Shown here in pieces: positions 7,187-13,337 of a stretch of DNA of 13,337 nucleotides (position 1 is the first letter of the stretch; each line of letters opens with the position of its first letter). A program made the position numbers and the translations under genes. This stretch comes from Acidobacteriaceae bacterium. Lineage in GTDB: Bacteria; Acidobacteriota; Vicinamibacteria; Vicinamibacterales; CAVVIG01. The notes below the pieces were generated by a model that made no database searches, was not told the origin of the DNA, and worked only from the letters and a program-made list of their open reading frames with translations. The stretch is from positions 1 through 13,337 of the forward strand of contig JAISPN010000132.1 of the NCBI GenBank assembly GCA_031274845.1. The letters run 5' to 3'.

Positions 7187-8308
7187 ATGCGCCGCGCCTT
7201 TATCACCCTCACCGTCGCTGCTCTCTTCCTCCTGCACGGCTTTGCCAGCGCGGAAGACCTCGTCTTCTCGCGCTTTGAGAGCTACCTCGAATCGCTGCGC
7301 ACGCAAACCGGCATCCCCGGTCTGGCGGCGGCCGTGGTCGGCAAAAGCGACGTGCTCTGGGAAGGCGCCTCCGGCATGCAGGATGTCGACCGCTCGCTGC
7401 CAATGCGTCTCGACACGCCCGTACACATCGACGGACTGACCGAAGCCTTCAGCGCCACGCTCGTCTTGCGCTGCGTGGAAGAAGGCCGCCTGTCGCTCGA
7501 CGAGCGTATTGGCGACTTCAGCGCGGAGGCGGCCGACCCCGATCTCACCGTGCGGCAAGTGCTGACCTACGTCAGCGGTCCGGCCGCGAACCCGGTGTAT
7601 GCCTACCGCCCCGATCGGCTGCAACCGCTCACCGAGGCGGTCCGCCGCTGCACCGACCACTCGTTCCGCGAAACGCTCGCCAATCTGTTCGACTGGCTGG
7701 CGATGGTCGACGCGGTCCCCGGACCGGACGTCCTCACGCTCGTGCCGCCACCCGCGCCTCCCGCCGAGAGCGTGCTCGCCTCCGACCTCGCACGCTACGC
7801 GCAAACGCTCGCACGGTTAAGTCTCCCCTATGCGGTCAGCGCGACAAAGCGGCCGACGGTCAGCCAATACTCGGCGACGACGCTGACGCCAACAAGCGGC
7901 GTCATCGCCACCGTCCGCGACCTCGAACAGTTCGACATCGCGCTCCAGAATGGCACGTTGCTCCAGAGCGACACGCTCGCCGCGGCGTGGCGCGCGCCCG
8001 TTGCCGTCACGAACGGCACGACCAACAGCGTCATCAACAGCACGCTCACTAGCGCCGTCACCAGCCCGAAGCTGCCGCCGCACGGCATGGGATGGTTCGT
8101 TCAGACCTACAAGGGCGAACCGGTGGTGTGGCAGTTCGGCGCGAGCGACAACGGCTCCTCGTCGATGATGGTTCTCTTGCCCGCGCGCAGCCTGACGCTC
8201 ATCCTCGTCGCCAACAGCACGGGGCTGGTGAAATCGTTCGATCTGCCAAACGGCGACATCAGCGCCTCGCCGTTCGGGCAACTCTTTCTTCAGATGTTCG
8301 TCCGGTAG
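7187..8308 (+). CDS. Exported beta-lactamase-fold protein, catalytic motifs lost
   Basis: The 373-residue protein has a signal peptide (cleavage after Ala22) and the outline of a class C beta-lactamase / serine hydrolase (PF00144 type): GIPGLAAAVV (42-51), the Thr-rich entry to the active-site helix, a Leu-rich EEGRLSLDERI segment, VLTYVSG for the family's LLTHTSG, and a C-terminal strand region ending in VANSTG. All three catalytic motifs are changed. SxxK reads G83-L-T-E86 at the exact position, so both the nucleophile and the general base are gone. YxN reads Y140-R-P142. The H/KxG motif reads Q316-F-G318. The frame is intact and codon use matches the neighbours, so this looks like a maintained non-enzymatic protein, perhaps binding peptidoglycan or a ligand in the periplasm (inference). 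The gene directly abuts the next one (TAG then ATG). No strong ribosome binding site is seen before the ATG. Confidence 0.85.
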   Translation: MRRAFITLTVAALFLLHGFASAEDLVFSRFESYLESLRTQTGIPGLAAAVVGKSDVLWEGASGMQDVDRSLPMRLDTPVHIDGLTEAFSATLVLRCVEEGRLSLDERIGDFSAEAADPDLTVRQVLTYVSGPAANPVYAYRPDRLQPLTEAVRRCTDHSFRETLANLFDWLAMVDAVPGPDVLTLVPPPAPPAESVLASDLARYAQTLARLSLPYAVSATKRPTVSQYSATTLTPTSGVIATVRDLEQFDIALQNGTLLQSDTLAAAWRAPVAVTNGTTNSVINSTLTSAVTSPKLPPHGMGWFVQTYKGEPVVWQFGASDNGSSSMMVLLPARSLTLILVANSTGLVKSFDLPNGDISASPFGQLFLQMFVR

Positions 8309-8947
8309 ATGGCTGTGCGTGTCCTGCGGTGGACATCCATGTGGTGCGGCGTTGCGGTGCTGACGCTCGCCGTTCTCGCCGTCACGCCAGCACCGGCGTT
8401 TGCGGAATGGCAGCTCAAGCCGTTTGCGGGCGTCACGTTTGGCGGCGCCACCGATCTCGTTGGCGATCTCGATCAGGCGGTGCCGTCGGTGCATCCCGTC
8501 GCGGGCGCCAACCTCGCGTGGCTCGGCAACATCTTCGGCGCGGAAGGCGACGTCGGCTACTCGTTCGGCTTCTTCGAGCCGCACGGCAACACCGCGAACG
8601 CGCTCGTCCTGAACAGCCATCTGACGACATTTACCGGGAATGTCATCGTCGCCATGCCGCGACGCCTGACCGAATACACGCTGCGGCCGTATCTTGTCGC
8701 CGGCGGCGGACTCATGCGCGCCTCGACCAACACCAAGAGCCAGATCTTCGAGCTTGCGAACACGTTTGGCGCGATGGATATCGGCGGCGGCGTCACCGGG
8801 TTTGTCTCGAAGAACTTCGGCTACACCTGGGACATCCGGTACTTCACGAACGTCAATAGCGCCGTCGATCCGGGCCTGAGTCTGGTCGGCACCTCGGGCA
8901 AACTGAAATTCTGGCGCGCCACCATGGCGATGACCTTTCGCAATTAA
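8309..8947 (+). CDS. Outer-membrane beta-barrel protein
   Basis: The 212-residue protein has a signal peptide ending in PAFA (cleavage after residue 32). The rest is alternating polar and hydrophobic strands with many Gly and aromatic residues, as in the 8-strand OMP_b-brl / OmpA-like barrels (PF13505 type): WQLKPFAGVTFGG at the start, EGDVGYSFGFF, TLRPYLVAGGGL, MDIGGGVTGFVSKNFGYTWDIRYF, and a final strand AMTFRN. The region YLVAGGGLMR followed later by GGGVTGF is typical of the family. It should sit in the outer membrane; no substrate can be named. The ATG follows the preceding stop codon with no gap, so the two genes are almost certainly cotranscribed and probably translationally coupled. 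Confidence 0.83.
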   Translation: MAVRVLRWTSMWCGVAVLTLAVLAVTPAPAFAEWQLKPFAGVTFGGATDLVGDLDQAVPSVHPVAGANLAWLGNIFGAEGDVGYSFGFFEPHGNTANALVLNSHLTTFTGNVIVAMPRRLTEYTLRPYLVAGGGLMRASTNTKSQIFELANTFGAMDIGGGVTGFVSKNFGYTWDIRYFTNVNSAVDPGLSLVGTSGKLKFWRATMAMTFRN

Positions 8948-8978
8948 GGCTTGTACTCGCGATGATAAAGGCGTACAT

Positions 8979-9530
8979 ATGTCGGCGATGACTCGACGCT
9001 CGGCTCTTGGGCGCGTAATCCGCTGGAGCGTGCTGCTGCTCGCCGTGGCCGCGCCCGTGCTCCATGCCGAGCCGCTCCGCATCGTGCCGATCACGAGCGG
9101 CGACCGCGTCGTCGTCTCGTTCGAGCTCGCCAACGCGTACACCGACGAAGTCCGCGAGGCGATCGCCAGCGGCCTCAGAACGACGTTCACCTACGAAGTC
9201 GATTTACGGATGATTGTGCCGACGTGGGTCGACCGGACGATTGCCTCGTCGGTCGTCAGCATCTCGGATCAGTACGACAACCTGACCAGACGTCACAATC
9301 TTTCGCGCAGCGTCGATGGGCGCGTGGAGTCGATCGTCACCGAAGACGAAGCGACCGTCCGGCAGTGGCTGACGAGCGTGACGCGGCTGCAGATCGTCGG
9401 CACATCGAAGCTCGAACCCAACCGCGACTACTACGTCCGCGTCAGCGCCGCCGCCCGCCCACGGAGCGGCTCGCTCATCGGCTGGGCCAACGCCGTCACC
9501 GGACAAGCCCGCTTCACGTTCATTCCCTAA
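8979..9530 (+). CDS. DUF4390-family exported protein
   Basis: The 183-residue protein has a signal peptide ending LHA (cleavage after residue 30). The mature part fits DUF4390: VVVSFELANAYTDEVREAIASGLRTTFTYEVDL, then a W-D pair (VPTWVDRT), ISDQYDNLTRRHNL, a segment that ends in TEDEATVRQWLTSV, and a final YYVRVSAAARP. The function of the family is unknown. In Betaproteobacteria it is often encoded next to the NtrY/NtrX histidine kinase system, suggesting an envelope role; here no such partner is present and it follows the barrel gene by 31 bases. The ATG at 8979 has AAAGG seven bases upstream. An in-frame ATG three codons later is less likely. The TAA stop lies inside the left copy of the 15-base direct repeat. 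Confidence 0.82.
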   Translation: MSAMTRRSALGRVIRWSVLLLAVAAPVLHAEPLRIVPITSGDRVVVSFELANAYTDEVREAIASGLRTTFTYEVDLRMIVPTWVDRTIASSVVSISDQYDNLTRRHNLSRSVDGRVESIVTEDEATVRQWLTSVTRLQIVGTSKLEPNRDYYVRVSAAARPRSGSLIGWANAVTGQARFTFIP

Positions 9531-9540
9531 GACGCCGGGC
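9526..9540 (+). repeat. Left copy of 15-bp direct repeat flanking the toxin-antitoxin module
   Basis: CCTAAGACGCCGGGC here is identical to 10286-10300, in the same orientation and 760 bases away. This copy contains the DUF4390 stop codon TAA. Confidence 0.85.
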
Positions 9541-9566
9541 GCGGCGCTGCCAAGGCATCCTCATGC

Positions 9567-9893
9567 CTACAGCCCTTGAAGCATCCGATTCATCAAGTGT
9601 GTTCTGAAGTCCCTCATGGCTGGCATAAACAGATGTACTTCCAGCTCCGTGTCGCTGAAGGAATAGACGGCAATCACGTTCTTGTAGTGATACTTCTTGA
9701 CGTTGACATACCCGGTACCGTCCAGCTCATCGATGTGTGAGCCGATGCCGGGGTTATCGGCGATGTTCTTGAGATGCGTTTTCCATTCGCCAGCGATCGT
9801 GTTCCAATGCCCCGCCCCAAACTTCCTGACCACATACGACTTGATCTCAAGAAAATCACGCTTGGCGGATTGGGAGATGTTGATCGTTCTCAT
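9567..9893 (-). CDS. RelE/ParE-family type II toxin
   Basis: The 108-residue protein has the RelE/ParE fold signature: SAKRDFLEIKSYV near the N-terminus, a helix containing EWKTHLKNIADNPGIGSHIDEL, strands YVNVKKYHYKNVIAVYSF and LEVHLFMP, and a closing AMRDFRTHL (Arg-Asp as in the family). RelE members cut mRNA at the ribosome and ParE members poison gyrase; the sequence does not settle which applies here. The start codon overlaps the antitoxin stop (ATGA), as expected for a co-translated antitoxin-first operon. Codon use and base composition are unlike the neighbouring genes, pointing to transfer. It ends 37 bases beyond the stop of the convergent DUF4390 gene. Confidence 0.9.
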   Translation of the reverse strand: MRTINISQSAKRDFLEIKSYVVRKFGAGHWNTIAGEWKTHLKNIADNPGIGSHIDELDGTGYVNVKKYHYKNVIAVYSFSDTELEVHLFMPAMRDFRTHLMNRMLQGL

Positions 9894-10156
9894 TCCTCGC
9901 GCGTCATTTCGGCAAAGAATGCGTCAGCATCCTGAAAATTCCCGCGTGAAAAATCGTTTCTGCTTAGTGCCAGCAATTTGAGCAAGGCCAGCGTTTCCTG
10001 CTGCCGCTCATATGCTCCAATCTCCATCACCACCATCTTGGCTTCACCGTTCTGGGTGATGATGAGCGGTTCAGGATTGGCCGTAAAATTTTTCACAATA
10101 TCTGCCGCGTTGGACTTCAAGTAAGAAATGGGTTTGATCTGCGTTGCCAGACTCAT
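9890..10156 (-). CDS. Phd/YefM-family antitoxin
   Basis: The 88-residue protein has the Phd/YefM pattern: IKPISYLKSNAADIVKNF as the DNA-binding N-terminal part, EPLIITQNGEAKMVVMEIGAYE as the core strands and helix, and an acidic, flexible C-terminal part (about 50-88, ending MTREE) that would wrap the toxin. It should neutralise the adjacent toxin and repress the operon. The ATG at 10156 has AAGGA about eight bases upstream. Its TGA overlaps the toxin ATG. A palindrome at 10194-10203 lies 37 bases upstream and is the most likely operator. Confidence 0.9.
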   Translation of the reverse strand: MSLATQIKPISYLKSNAADIVKNFTANPEPLIITQNGEAKMVVMEIGAYERQQETLALLKLLALSRNDFSRGNFQDADAFFAEMTREE

Positions 10157-10193
10157 TGGGGGATTCCTTGATTCGAGGATGGCTAAATGTAGT

Positions 10194-10203
10194 CCAAATT
10201 TGG
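10194..10203 (-). promoter_or_regulatory. Candidate operator of the toxin-antitoxin operon
   Basis: CCAAATTTGG is a perfect 10-base palindrome upstream of the antitoxin start, and its minus-strand reading continues into TTTGGAC, which could serve as a -35 element. Phd/YefM antitoxins bind short palindromes at this kind of position to autoregulate. The rest of the 10157-10285 stretch shows no gene. Confidence 0.45.
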
Positions 10204-10285
10204 CCCACCAGTCGAGCGCCCGACGTGTTGACGCACCTACAGTCAGCCGGCGGAAATCGCGATCGAAATGTTTGAGCGAGTAACG

Positions 10286-10300
10286 CCTAAGACGCCGGGC
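10286..10300 (+). repeat. Right copy of 15-bp direct repeat flanking the toxin-antitoxin module
   Basis: Identical to 9526-9540. Read on the minus strand this copy encodes the last residues (Pro-Ala-Ser) and the TAG stop of the aminopeptidase, so it is probably the original copy, with the left one produced by the insertion event. Confidence 0.85.
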
Positions 10301-11549
10301 TCGCCCACTCTCCCTGACGCATCAGCGGTTCGGGTGTGCCGTCCTCGCGCACGCCGTCGATGTCGAGAGCGCCAGAGCCGATCATGAAGTCGACGTGCGT
10401 GGCGCTGCGATTGCCGCCAGCGCGCTCGAAGGCGTCGGCATCCATCGCCTCTCCGTCTTCCATCGTGAAACGGTACGCCGAGCCGAGCGCGACGTGACTC
10501 GCGGCGTTCTCGTCGAACAGCGTGTTGTAGAAGAGCACGCCCGACTGCGAGATCGGCGAACTGTGCGGCACGAGCGCCACTTCACCCAGACGCGCGGCCC
10601 CTTCGTCGGTGTCGACCAGTTGTTGCAGCATCGACTGCCCCTTCGCCGCGTGGACCTGCACGACACGTCCACGCTCGAACCGCAGCGAGAATCCGTCGAT
10701 GAGCGTCCCGCCGTAGCTCAGTGGCTTTGTCGCGGTGACGAGGCCGTCGACACGATCCTTGTGCGGCATCGTGAACACTTCCTCCGTCGGCAGATTCGGC
10801 GCGAACGGATGCCCGGCCACGCTCATCGCTCGGCCAGCCATCCACAGATGTCCCATTGGAAGCCCCAGCGTCAGGTCGGTGCCGGGACCGCGATAGGTGA
10901 GCGCGCTGTAGCGGCGCTGGTTCAAAAAATCGCGACGCGCGGCCAGCGCGCCAAGGTGCGCCTCCCACGCCGCGACCGGATCGGGACGATCGAGACGGCA
11001 CATCCGCACGATCGCGTCCCAGAGGAGCGGAATCCGATCCGTCGCGGGACGATCGGCAAAGACGACATCGCCCCACGCCTGACTCGGCGCCGCAATCACC
11101 GACCAGTTCGTCTGATTGCGCGAGAGCAGTTCACGAAACGGCCGCACCTGACGCGAAACCGCCTGCTGTACCGCGCCGACAACCTCCGGCGGCTCCGACT
11201 TGAGGAGATCGGGATCGTTTGCGTAGATCGACAAACACGCGTGCCCTTCTTCCGCGTGCCGCACGAGCGCGTCCGGCAGCCACTGCGAGAACCGATCGAA
11301 CGACTCGCGCGGCGCATGGCGGAAGCGAATCAGTTGCAGCGCCTCGTCGCCCCAGATCGCTTCCACGTACGACGCGCCGGCGCGGTACGCGCGCTCGGCG
11401 ACCGCGCGCACGAGCGGCGCGGCGTCGAGCGACACGCCGCCATTGCCGAGCGGTCCAAGAATGAACAGCCGCTGTCCCGGTTGCAGGTTGACGCCGACCT
11501 TGACGGCGAGTTCGCCGTAAGCGCTGAGCATCTGATCGAGTGATGTCAT
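10287..11549 (-). CDS. M29-family metallo-aminopeptidase
   Basis: The 420-residue protein matches the AmpS/PepS/AmpT (M29) aminopeptidases, which remove N-terminal residues from peptides using two metal ions in the cytoplasm. The likely metal ligands fall in conserved contexts with the family spacing: Glu257 in NLPTEEVF, Glu323 in LGEVAL, His352 in DENAASHVALG, and His385/Asp387 in THVDFMIGSG; Tyr359 is also kept. The N-terminal Rossmann-like half is intact (LQPGQRLFILGPLGNGG, then VEAIWGDEALQLIRF). The frame stays open far upstream, but MTSLDQML at 11549 was chosen because its ATG overlaps the methyltransferase stop as ATGA and the length then fits the family. The gene is the second of a two-gene operon and its last codons lie in the right-hand direct repeat. 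Confidence 0.92.
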   Translation of the reverse strand: MTSLDQMLSAYGELAVKVGVNLQPGQRLFILGPLGNGGVSLDAAPLVRAVAERAYRAGASYVEAIWGDEALQLIRFRHAPRESFDRFSQWLPDALVRHAEEGHACLSIYANDPDLLKSEPPEVVGAVQQAVSRQVRPFRELLSRNQTNWSVIAAPSQAWGDVVFADRPATDRIPLLWDAIVRMCRLDRPDPVAAWEAHLGALAARRDFLNQRRYSALTYRGPGTDLTLGLPMGHLWMAGRAMSVAGHPFAPNLPTEEVFTMPHKDRVDGLVTATKPLSYGGTLIDGFSLRFERGRVVQVHAAKGQSMLQQLVDTDEGAARLGEVALVPHSSPISQSGVLFYNTLFDENAASHVALGSAYRFTMEDGEAMDADAFERAGGNRSATHVDFMIGSGALDIDGVREDGTPEPLMRQGEWASPAS

Positions 11550-12415
11550 ATCGTCGCGCGCTCCTTGCGCGCCATCAGCAAGCGATAGCGTATCAGCCGG
11601 CGGCCGAGCAGACGTTCGAGCGCCAACCCTCCGTGGTGTGAATCCATGACCAGTTGCAACCTCTGTCGCGGCCACAGGCGTACGAGACGATTGAGCCCCA
11701 TCAGCCACGCGATGCGCGATCGCGATCGCGGCCGGCACTCGGCGGTGAGATCACGTTCCGCGACAAGACGCAGGCCGTGCCGCCGAAACGCGGCGAGATA
11801 CGCCTCGCGTGTCCAGAGCGCGCCGCACTGCCAGCCGCGCTTAAAGGCCGCAAGATCCGCGGAGCCTTCCGCAGATCCTTCCGCGTCCGCTTCGGGCATG
11901 TCGTCGACAATCACCAGCGTGCCACCATCGGCGAGCACGCGCGCGAGCGCGCCAAGACTCGTCTCCGGCGCGACGCTGTGCACGAGCGATTCAATCGCGA
12001 GCACCACGTCGAATGGTCCCGCTGGCGGATCGTCGTAGCTTTTAAGCCGCACGTCGATCGATGCCGACAATCCTTCGCGCGCCATCACATCTCGCGCGAT
12101 GGCGGCTTGCCGTGGACTGAGCGTCACGCCGACATAGCGTCCACCCCATCGCCGCGACAGCGCGAGCATCGTGCCGCCAAGCCCGCACCCGGCATCGAGC
12201 ACAACGGGAGGGGCCGCGCCGTCGAGCGTTTCGGCAAGCATCTCGCTCACAACATCGTGCAGACGTGACCTCGTCGGGCGTCCGTCCGCTCGCGGATCGG
12301 CAAGCGCGCGGTGTACGGTCAACGCGTCGCTGCCACCGCCGTAGCCGACAAGACGCGCGAGACCGTTCCAGCGCGTGAGGCGATCGTAGTAGGCGGCTAC
12401 GCCAGAGCTGCTCAT
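11546..12415 (-). CDS. Class I SAM-dependent methyltransferase
   Basis: The 289-residue protein has a clear SAM-binding motif I, VVLDAGCGLGG (71-81), a following acidic strand end (YVGVTLSPRQ), FDVVLAIESLVHS as motif II/post-II, and LADGGTLVIVDDMP as motif III. The pattern is close to tocopherol-, sterol- and sarcosine/dimethylglycine-type small-molecule methyltransferases (the VTLSPRQAAIA segment is typical), so a lipid, quinone or amine substrate is likely but cannot be named. The C-terminal 50 residues are rich in Arg and Leu (LVRLWPRQRLQL, LLGRRLIRYRLL) and could touch a membrane or a lipid. The ATG at 12415 was preferred to an in-frame TTG at 12427, which lies in the promoter. The gene overlaps the aminopeptidase start by four bases, so the two are co-translated. 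Confidence 0.87.
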   Translation of the reverse strand: MSSSGVAAYYDRLTRWNGLARLVGYGGGSDALTVHRALADPRADGRPTRSRLHDVVSEMLAETLDGAAPPVVLDAGCGLGGTMLALSRRWGGRYVGVTLSPRQAAIARDVMAREGLSASIDVRLKSYDDPPAGPFDVVLAIESLVHSVAPETSLGALARVLADGGTLVIVDDMPEADAEGSAEGSADLAAFKRGWQCGALWTREAYLAAFRRHGLRLVAERDLTAECRPRSRSRIAWLMGLNRLVRLWPRQRLQLVMDSHHGGLALERLLGRRLIRYRLLMARKERATI

Positions 12416-12449
12416 CGAAGATCTCAAGTCTATAATCGACGTCGACTAT
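12416..12449. promoter_or_regulatory. Divergent promoter/operator, methyltransferase and RibD-like genes
   Basis: Only 32 bases separate the two start codons. On the plus strand a consensus TATAAT (12431-12436) lies 11 bases before the RibD-like ATG, implying a leader of only a few bases. On the minus strand TATAGA (12434-12429) with CTGACC about 16 bases upstream could serve the methyltransferase. The spacer holds the perfect palindrome TCGACGTCGA (12436-12445), extended with one mismatch to 12432-12449, placed where a bound regulator would block both promoters. Confidence 0.5.
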
Positions 12450-13337
12450 GGGTCAGCACGACGAGGCCGCTTGGCACATCAGCGTCGCGTGCGCGCATTC
12501 AAGTCGCACGCTCGCCACCACCCGCGCCCGCGCCGCATTCGCCATCACCCTCGATACGCTTCGCCCCGTCGACTGGGACGATAGGGAGGCGGTCGTCGCG
12601 TGGGAACCGTCCATCGGCTGGATACCGCGCGTGCCGCGCGACGACCCACGATTTCCTGTCCTCGATCTCTACTTGCCCATCTGCAGCGCCACCGATGCGC
12701 ATCCGCTGACCATCGGCCATCTCGGACAGAGCCTCGACGGATTCATCGCCACCACGAACGGCGACTCGCAGTTTGTCACTGGCCACGAAAACATCCTGCA
12801 CCTGCACCGCATGCGCGCGCTCTCTGACGCGATCGTCGTCGGCGCCGGAACGATTGCCGCCGACGACCCGCAACTGACGACGAGGCACGTACACGGACCG
12901 AGCCCGGTGCGCGTCGTCCTCGACCCGGCACGGCGGCTGCACGACCAGTTCAAAGTGTTCAAAGACGCGGCGGTGGAAACGCTGTATGTGTGCGCGCGAT
13001 CGCTTGTCGAGCCGGGCGAAGAACGCTTCGGTCTGGCAACACTCGTCGCCGCGGACGACACGCCAGGCGGCATCGACATCACCGCGGTCGTGGAACGCTT
13101 GAGGGCGCGCGGCTGCTCGCGGATTTTCGTCGAAGGGGGCGGCGTCACCGTGTCGTGGTTTCTCGAAGCGAACCTGCTCGATCGCTTGCAGGTCGCGGTC
13201 GCGCCGCTCATCATCGGCGACGGCCGGCCGGCCATCCGCCTGCCGGGACGCGACGCGCTGCATGAATGCTTACGTCCTACGTCCCGCGTGTTCCGCATGG
13301 GCAGCGACATCTTCTTCGATTGCGATCTCCGCGCCGA
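12448..13337 (+). CDS. Stand-alone RibD C-terminal-type reductase (3' end beyond window)
   Basis: The 296 visible codons include a RibD-C / dihydrofolate-reductase-like domain from about residue 86: TIGHLGQSLDGFIATTNGD, then ALSDAIVVGAGTIAADDPQLT, PVRVVLDP, and VEGGGVTVSWFLEANLLDRLQVAVAPLIIGDG. These are the NADPH- and substrate-binding motifs of pyrimidine reductases of riboflavin synthesis. The deaminase half of classic RibD is absent; residues 1-85 are a divergent extension without a zinc-binding HxE/PCxxC pattern. Such short forms are found in many bacteria and may act in flavin or pterin-like pathways, or in antibiotic and toxin synthesis; which applies here is open. The segment RMGSDIFFDCDL at the edge resembles the usual last strand, so only a few residues are probably missing. 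It is divergent from the methyltransferase and has no recognisable ribosome binding site, consistent with a nearly leaderless transcript. Confidence 0.85.
   Translation, partial: MGQHDEAAWHISVACAHSSRTLATTRARAAFAITLDTLRPVDWDDREAVVAWEPSIGWIPRVPRDDPRFPVLDLYLPICSATDAHPLTIGHLGQSLDGFIATTNGDSQFVTGHENILHLHRMRALSDAIVVGAGTIAADDPQLTTRHVHGPSPVRVVLDPARRLHDQFKVFKDAAVETLYVCARSLVEPGEERFGLATLVAADDTPGGIDITAVVERLRARGCSRIFVEGGGVTVSWFLEANLLDRLQVAVAPLIIGDGRPAIRLPGRDALHECLRPTSRVFRMGSDIFFDCDLRA

Larger units (their letters stand above)
9541..10285. other. Probable acquired segment carrying the toxin-antitoxin pair
   Basis: The DNA between the two 15-base repeats holds only the toxin-antitoxin pair and its short flanks. 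Its base composition differs from the neighbours: by hand count about 47% GC over 9841-9900 against about 75% over 9421-9480. Removing the segment and one repeat copy would leave the DUF4390 and aminopeptidase genes convergent with overlapping stop codons, a normal arrangement. No transposase, integrase or terminal inverted repeats are seen. A weak hairpin AGGCAT/ATGCCT (9553-9558, 9563-9568) lies at the toxin gene end and has no T-tract. Confidence 0.5.

Noticed and set aside
7046..7804. Upstream extension of the receptor kinase frame by up to 253 residues
   Set aside because: Nearly all of it is the antisense of the beta-lactamase-fold gene, with a low-complexity Arg/Glu/Gly composition and no recognisable domain.
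7187..8308. Functional beta-lactamase giving antibiotic resistance
   Set aside because: Nucleophile, general base and the other motif residues are all substituted, so hydrolysis of beta-lactams is not expected.
7817..9190. Minus-strand 457-codon open frame
   Set aside because: It is antisense to three genes with clear signal peptides and family matches and has no family features of its own.
9526..9600. Possible integron attC site at the end of the toxin-antitoxin module
   Set aside because: The repeat contains CCTAAG, near the attC-type (G)CCTAAC box, but the paired inverse box and the imperfect-palindrome layout are missing, and the repeat is direct rather than a terminal attC.
9541..10285. 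Classic IS element or transposon
   Set aside because: No transposase, and the two inner ends show no terminal inverted repeats.
10395..11543. Plus-strand 382-codon open frame
   Set aside because: It is antisense to the aminopeptidase, whose metal-ligand pattern is complete.
12499..13263. Minus-strand 254-codon open frame
   Set aside because: It is antisense to the RibD-like reductase, which has clear family motifs.

Overview
The window is GC-rich, gene-dense bacterial DNA with one obvious AT-richer island (about 9541-10285). Several traits suggest an Acidobacteriota-type genome, perhaps Vicinamibacteria: two Hanks-type Ser/Thr kinases (one fused to a TPR sensor), an ECF sigma factor paired with a kinase, and a cytochrome c / copper-monooxygenase-like secreted protein. 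This assignment is by protein flavour only. No rRNA or tRNA is visible to anchor taxonomy.

Layout. 1-1272 (-): 5' part of an exported cytochrome c protein with a peptidylglycine-monooxygenase-like copper domain, running off the left edge. 1454-2104 (-): ECF-type sigma factor, divergent from a soluble Ser/Thr kinase (2207-3088, +). This is a compact sigma/kinase pair with no anti-sigma gene between them. 3112-3585 (-): a small protein with a histone-H1-like Lys/Arg/Ala tail, just downstream of a large membrane receptor kinase with TolB-N-like and TPR regions (3632-7045, -). Divergent from that receptor are three exported proteins: a beta-lactamase-fold protein lacking all catalytic motifs (7187-8308), an outer-membrane beta-barrel (8309-8947) and a DUF4390 protein (8979-9530).

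9567-10156 (-): a Phd/YefM-RelE/ParE toxin-antitoxin pair in lower-GC DNA. It is bracketed by a perfect 15-bp direct repeat that holds the stop codon of each flanking gene, which looks like an insertion scar. 10287-12415 (-): a class I methyltransferase translationally coupled (ATGA) to an M29 metallo-aminopeptidase. 12448-end (+): a stand-alone RibD-C-type reductase, divergent from the methyltransferase, with a -10 box almost at its start codon.

Themes. Phosphorylation-based regulation dominates 1.4-7.1 kb: a kinase/ECF pair that may work without an anti-sigma, and a receptor kinase placed head-to-head with an envelope gene cluster it could plausibly control. The strongest candidates for something undescribed are the repeat-flanked toxin-antitoxin insertion, the receptor kinase with its catalytically dead beta-lactamase-fold neighbour, and the kinase/sigma pair with possible ECF-like promoter boxes upstream of the cytochrome gene. 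No CRISPR array, tRNA, rRNA or transposase was seen. No gene-free stretch exceeds about 200 bases.
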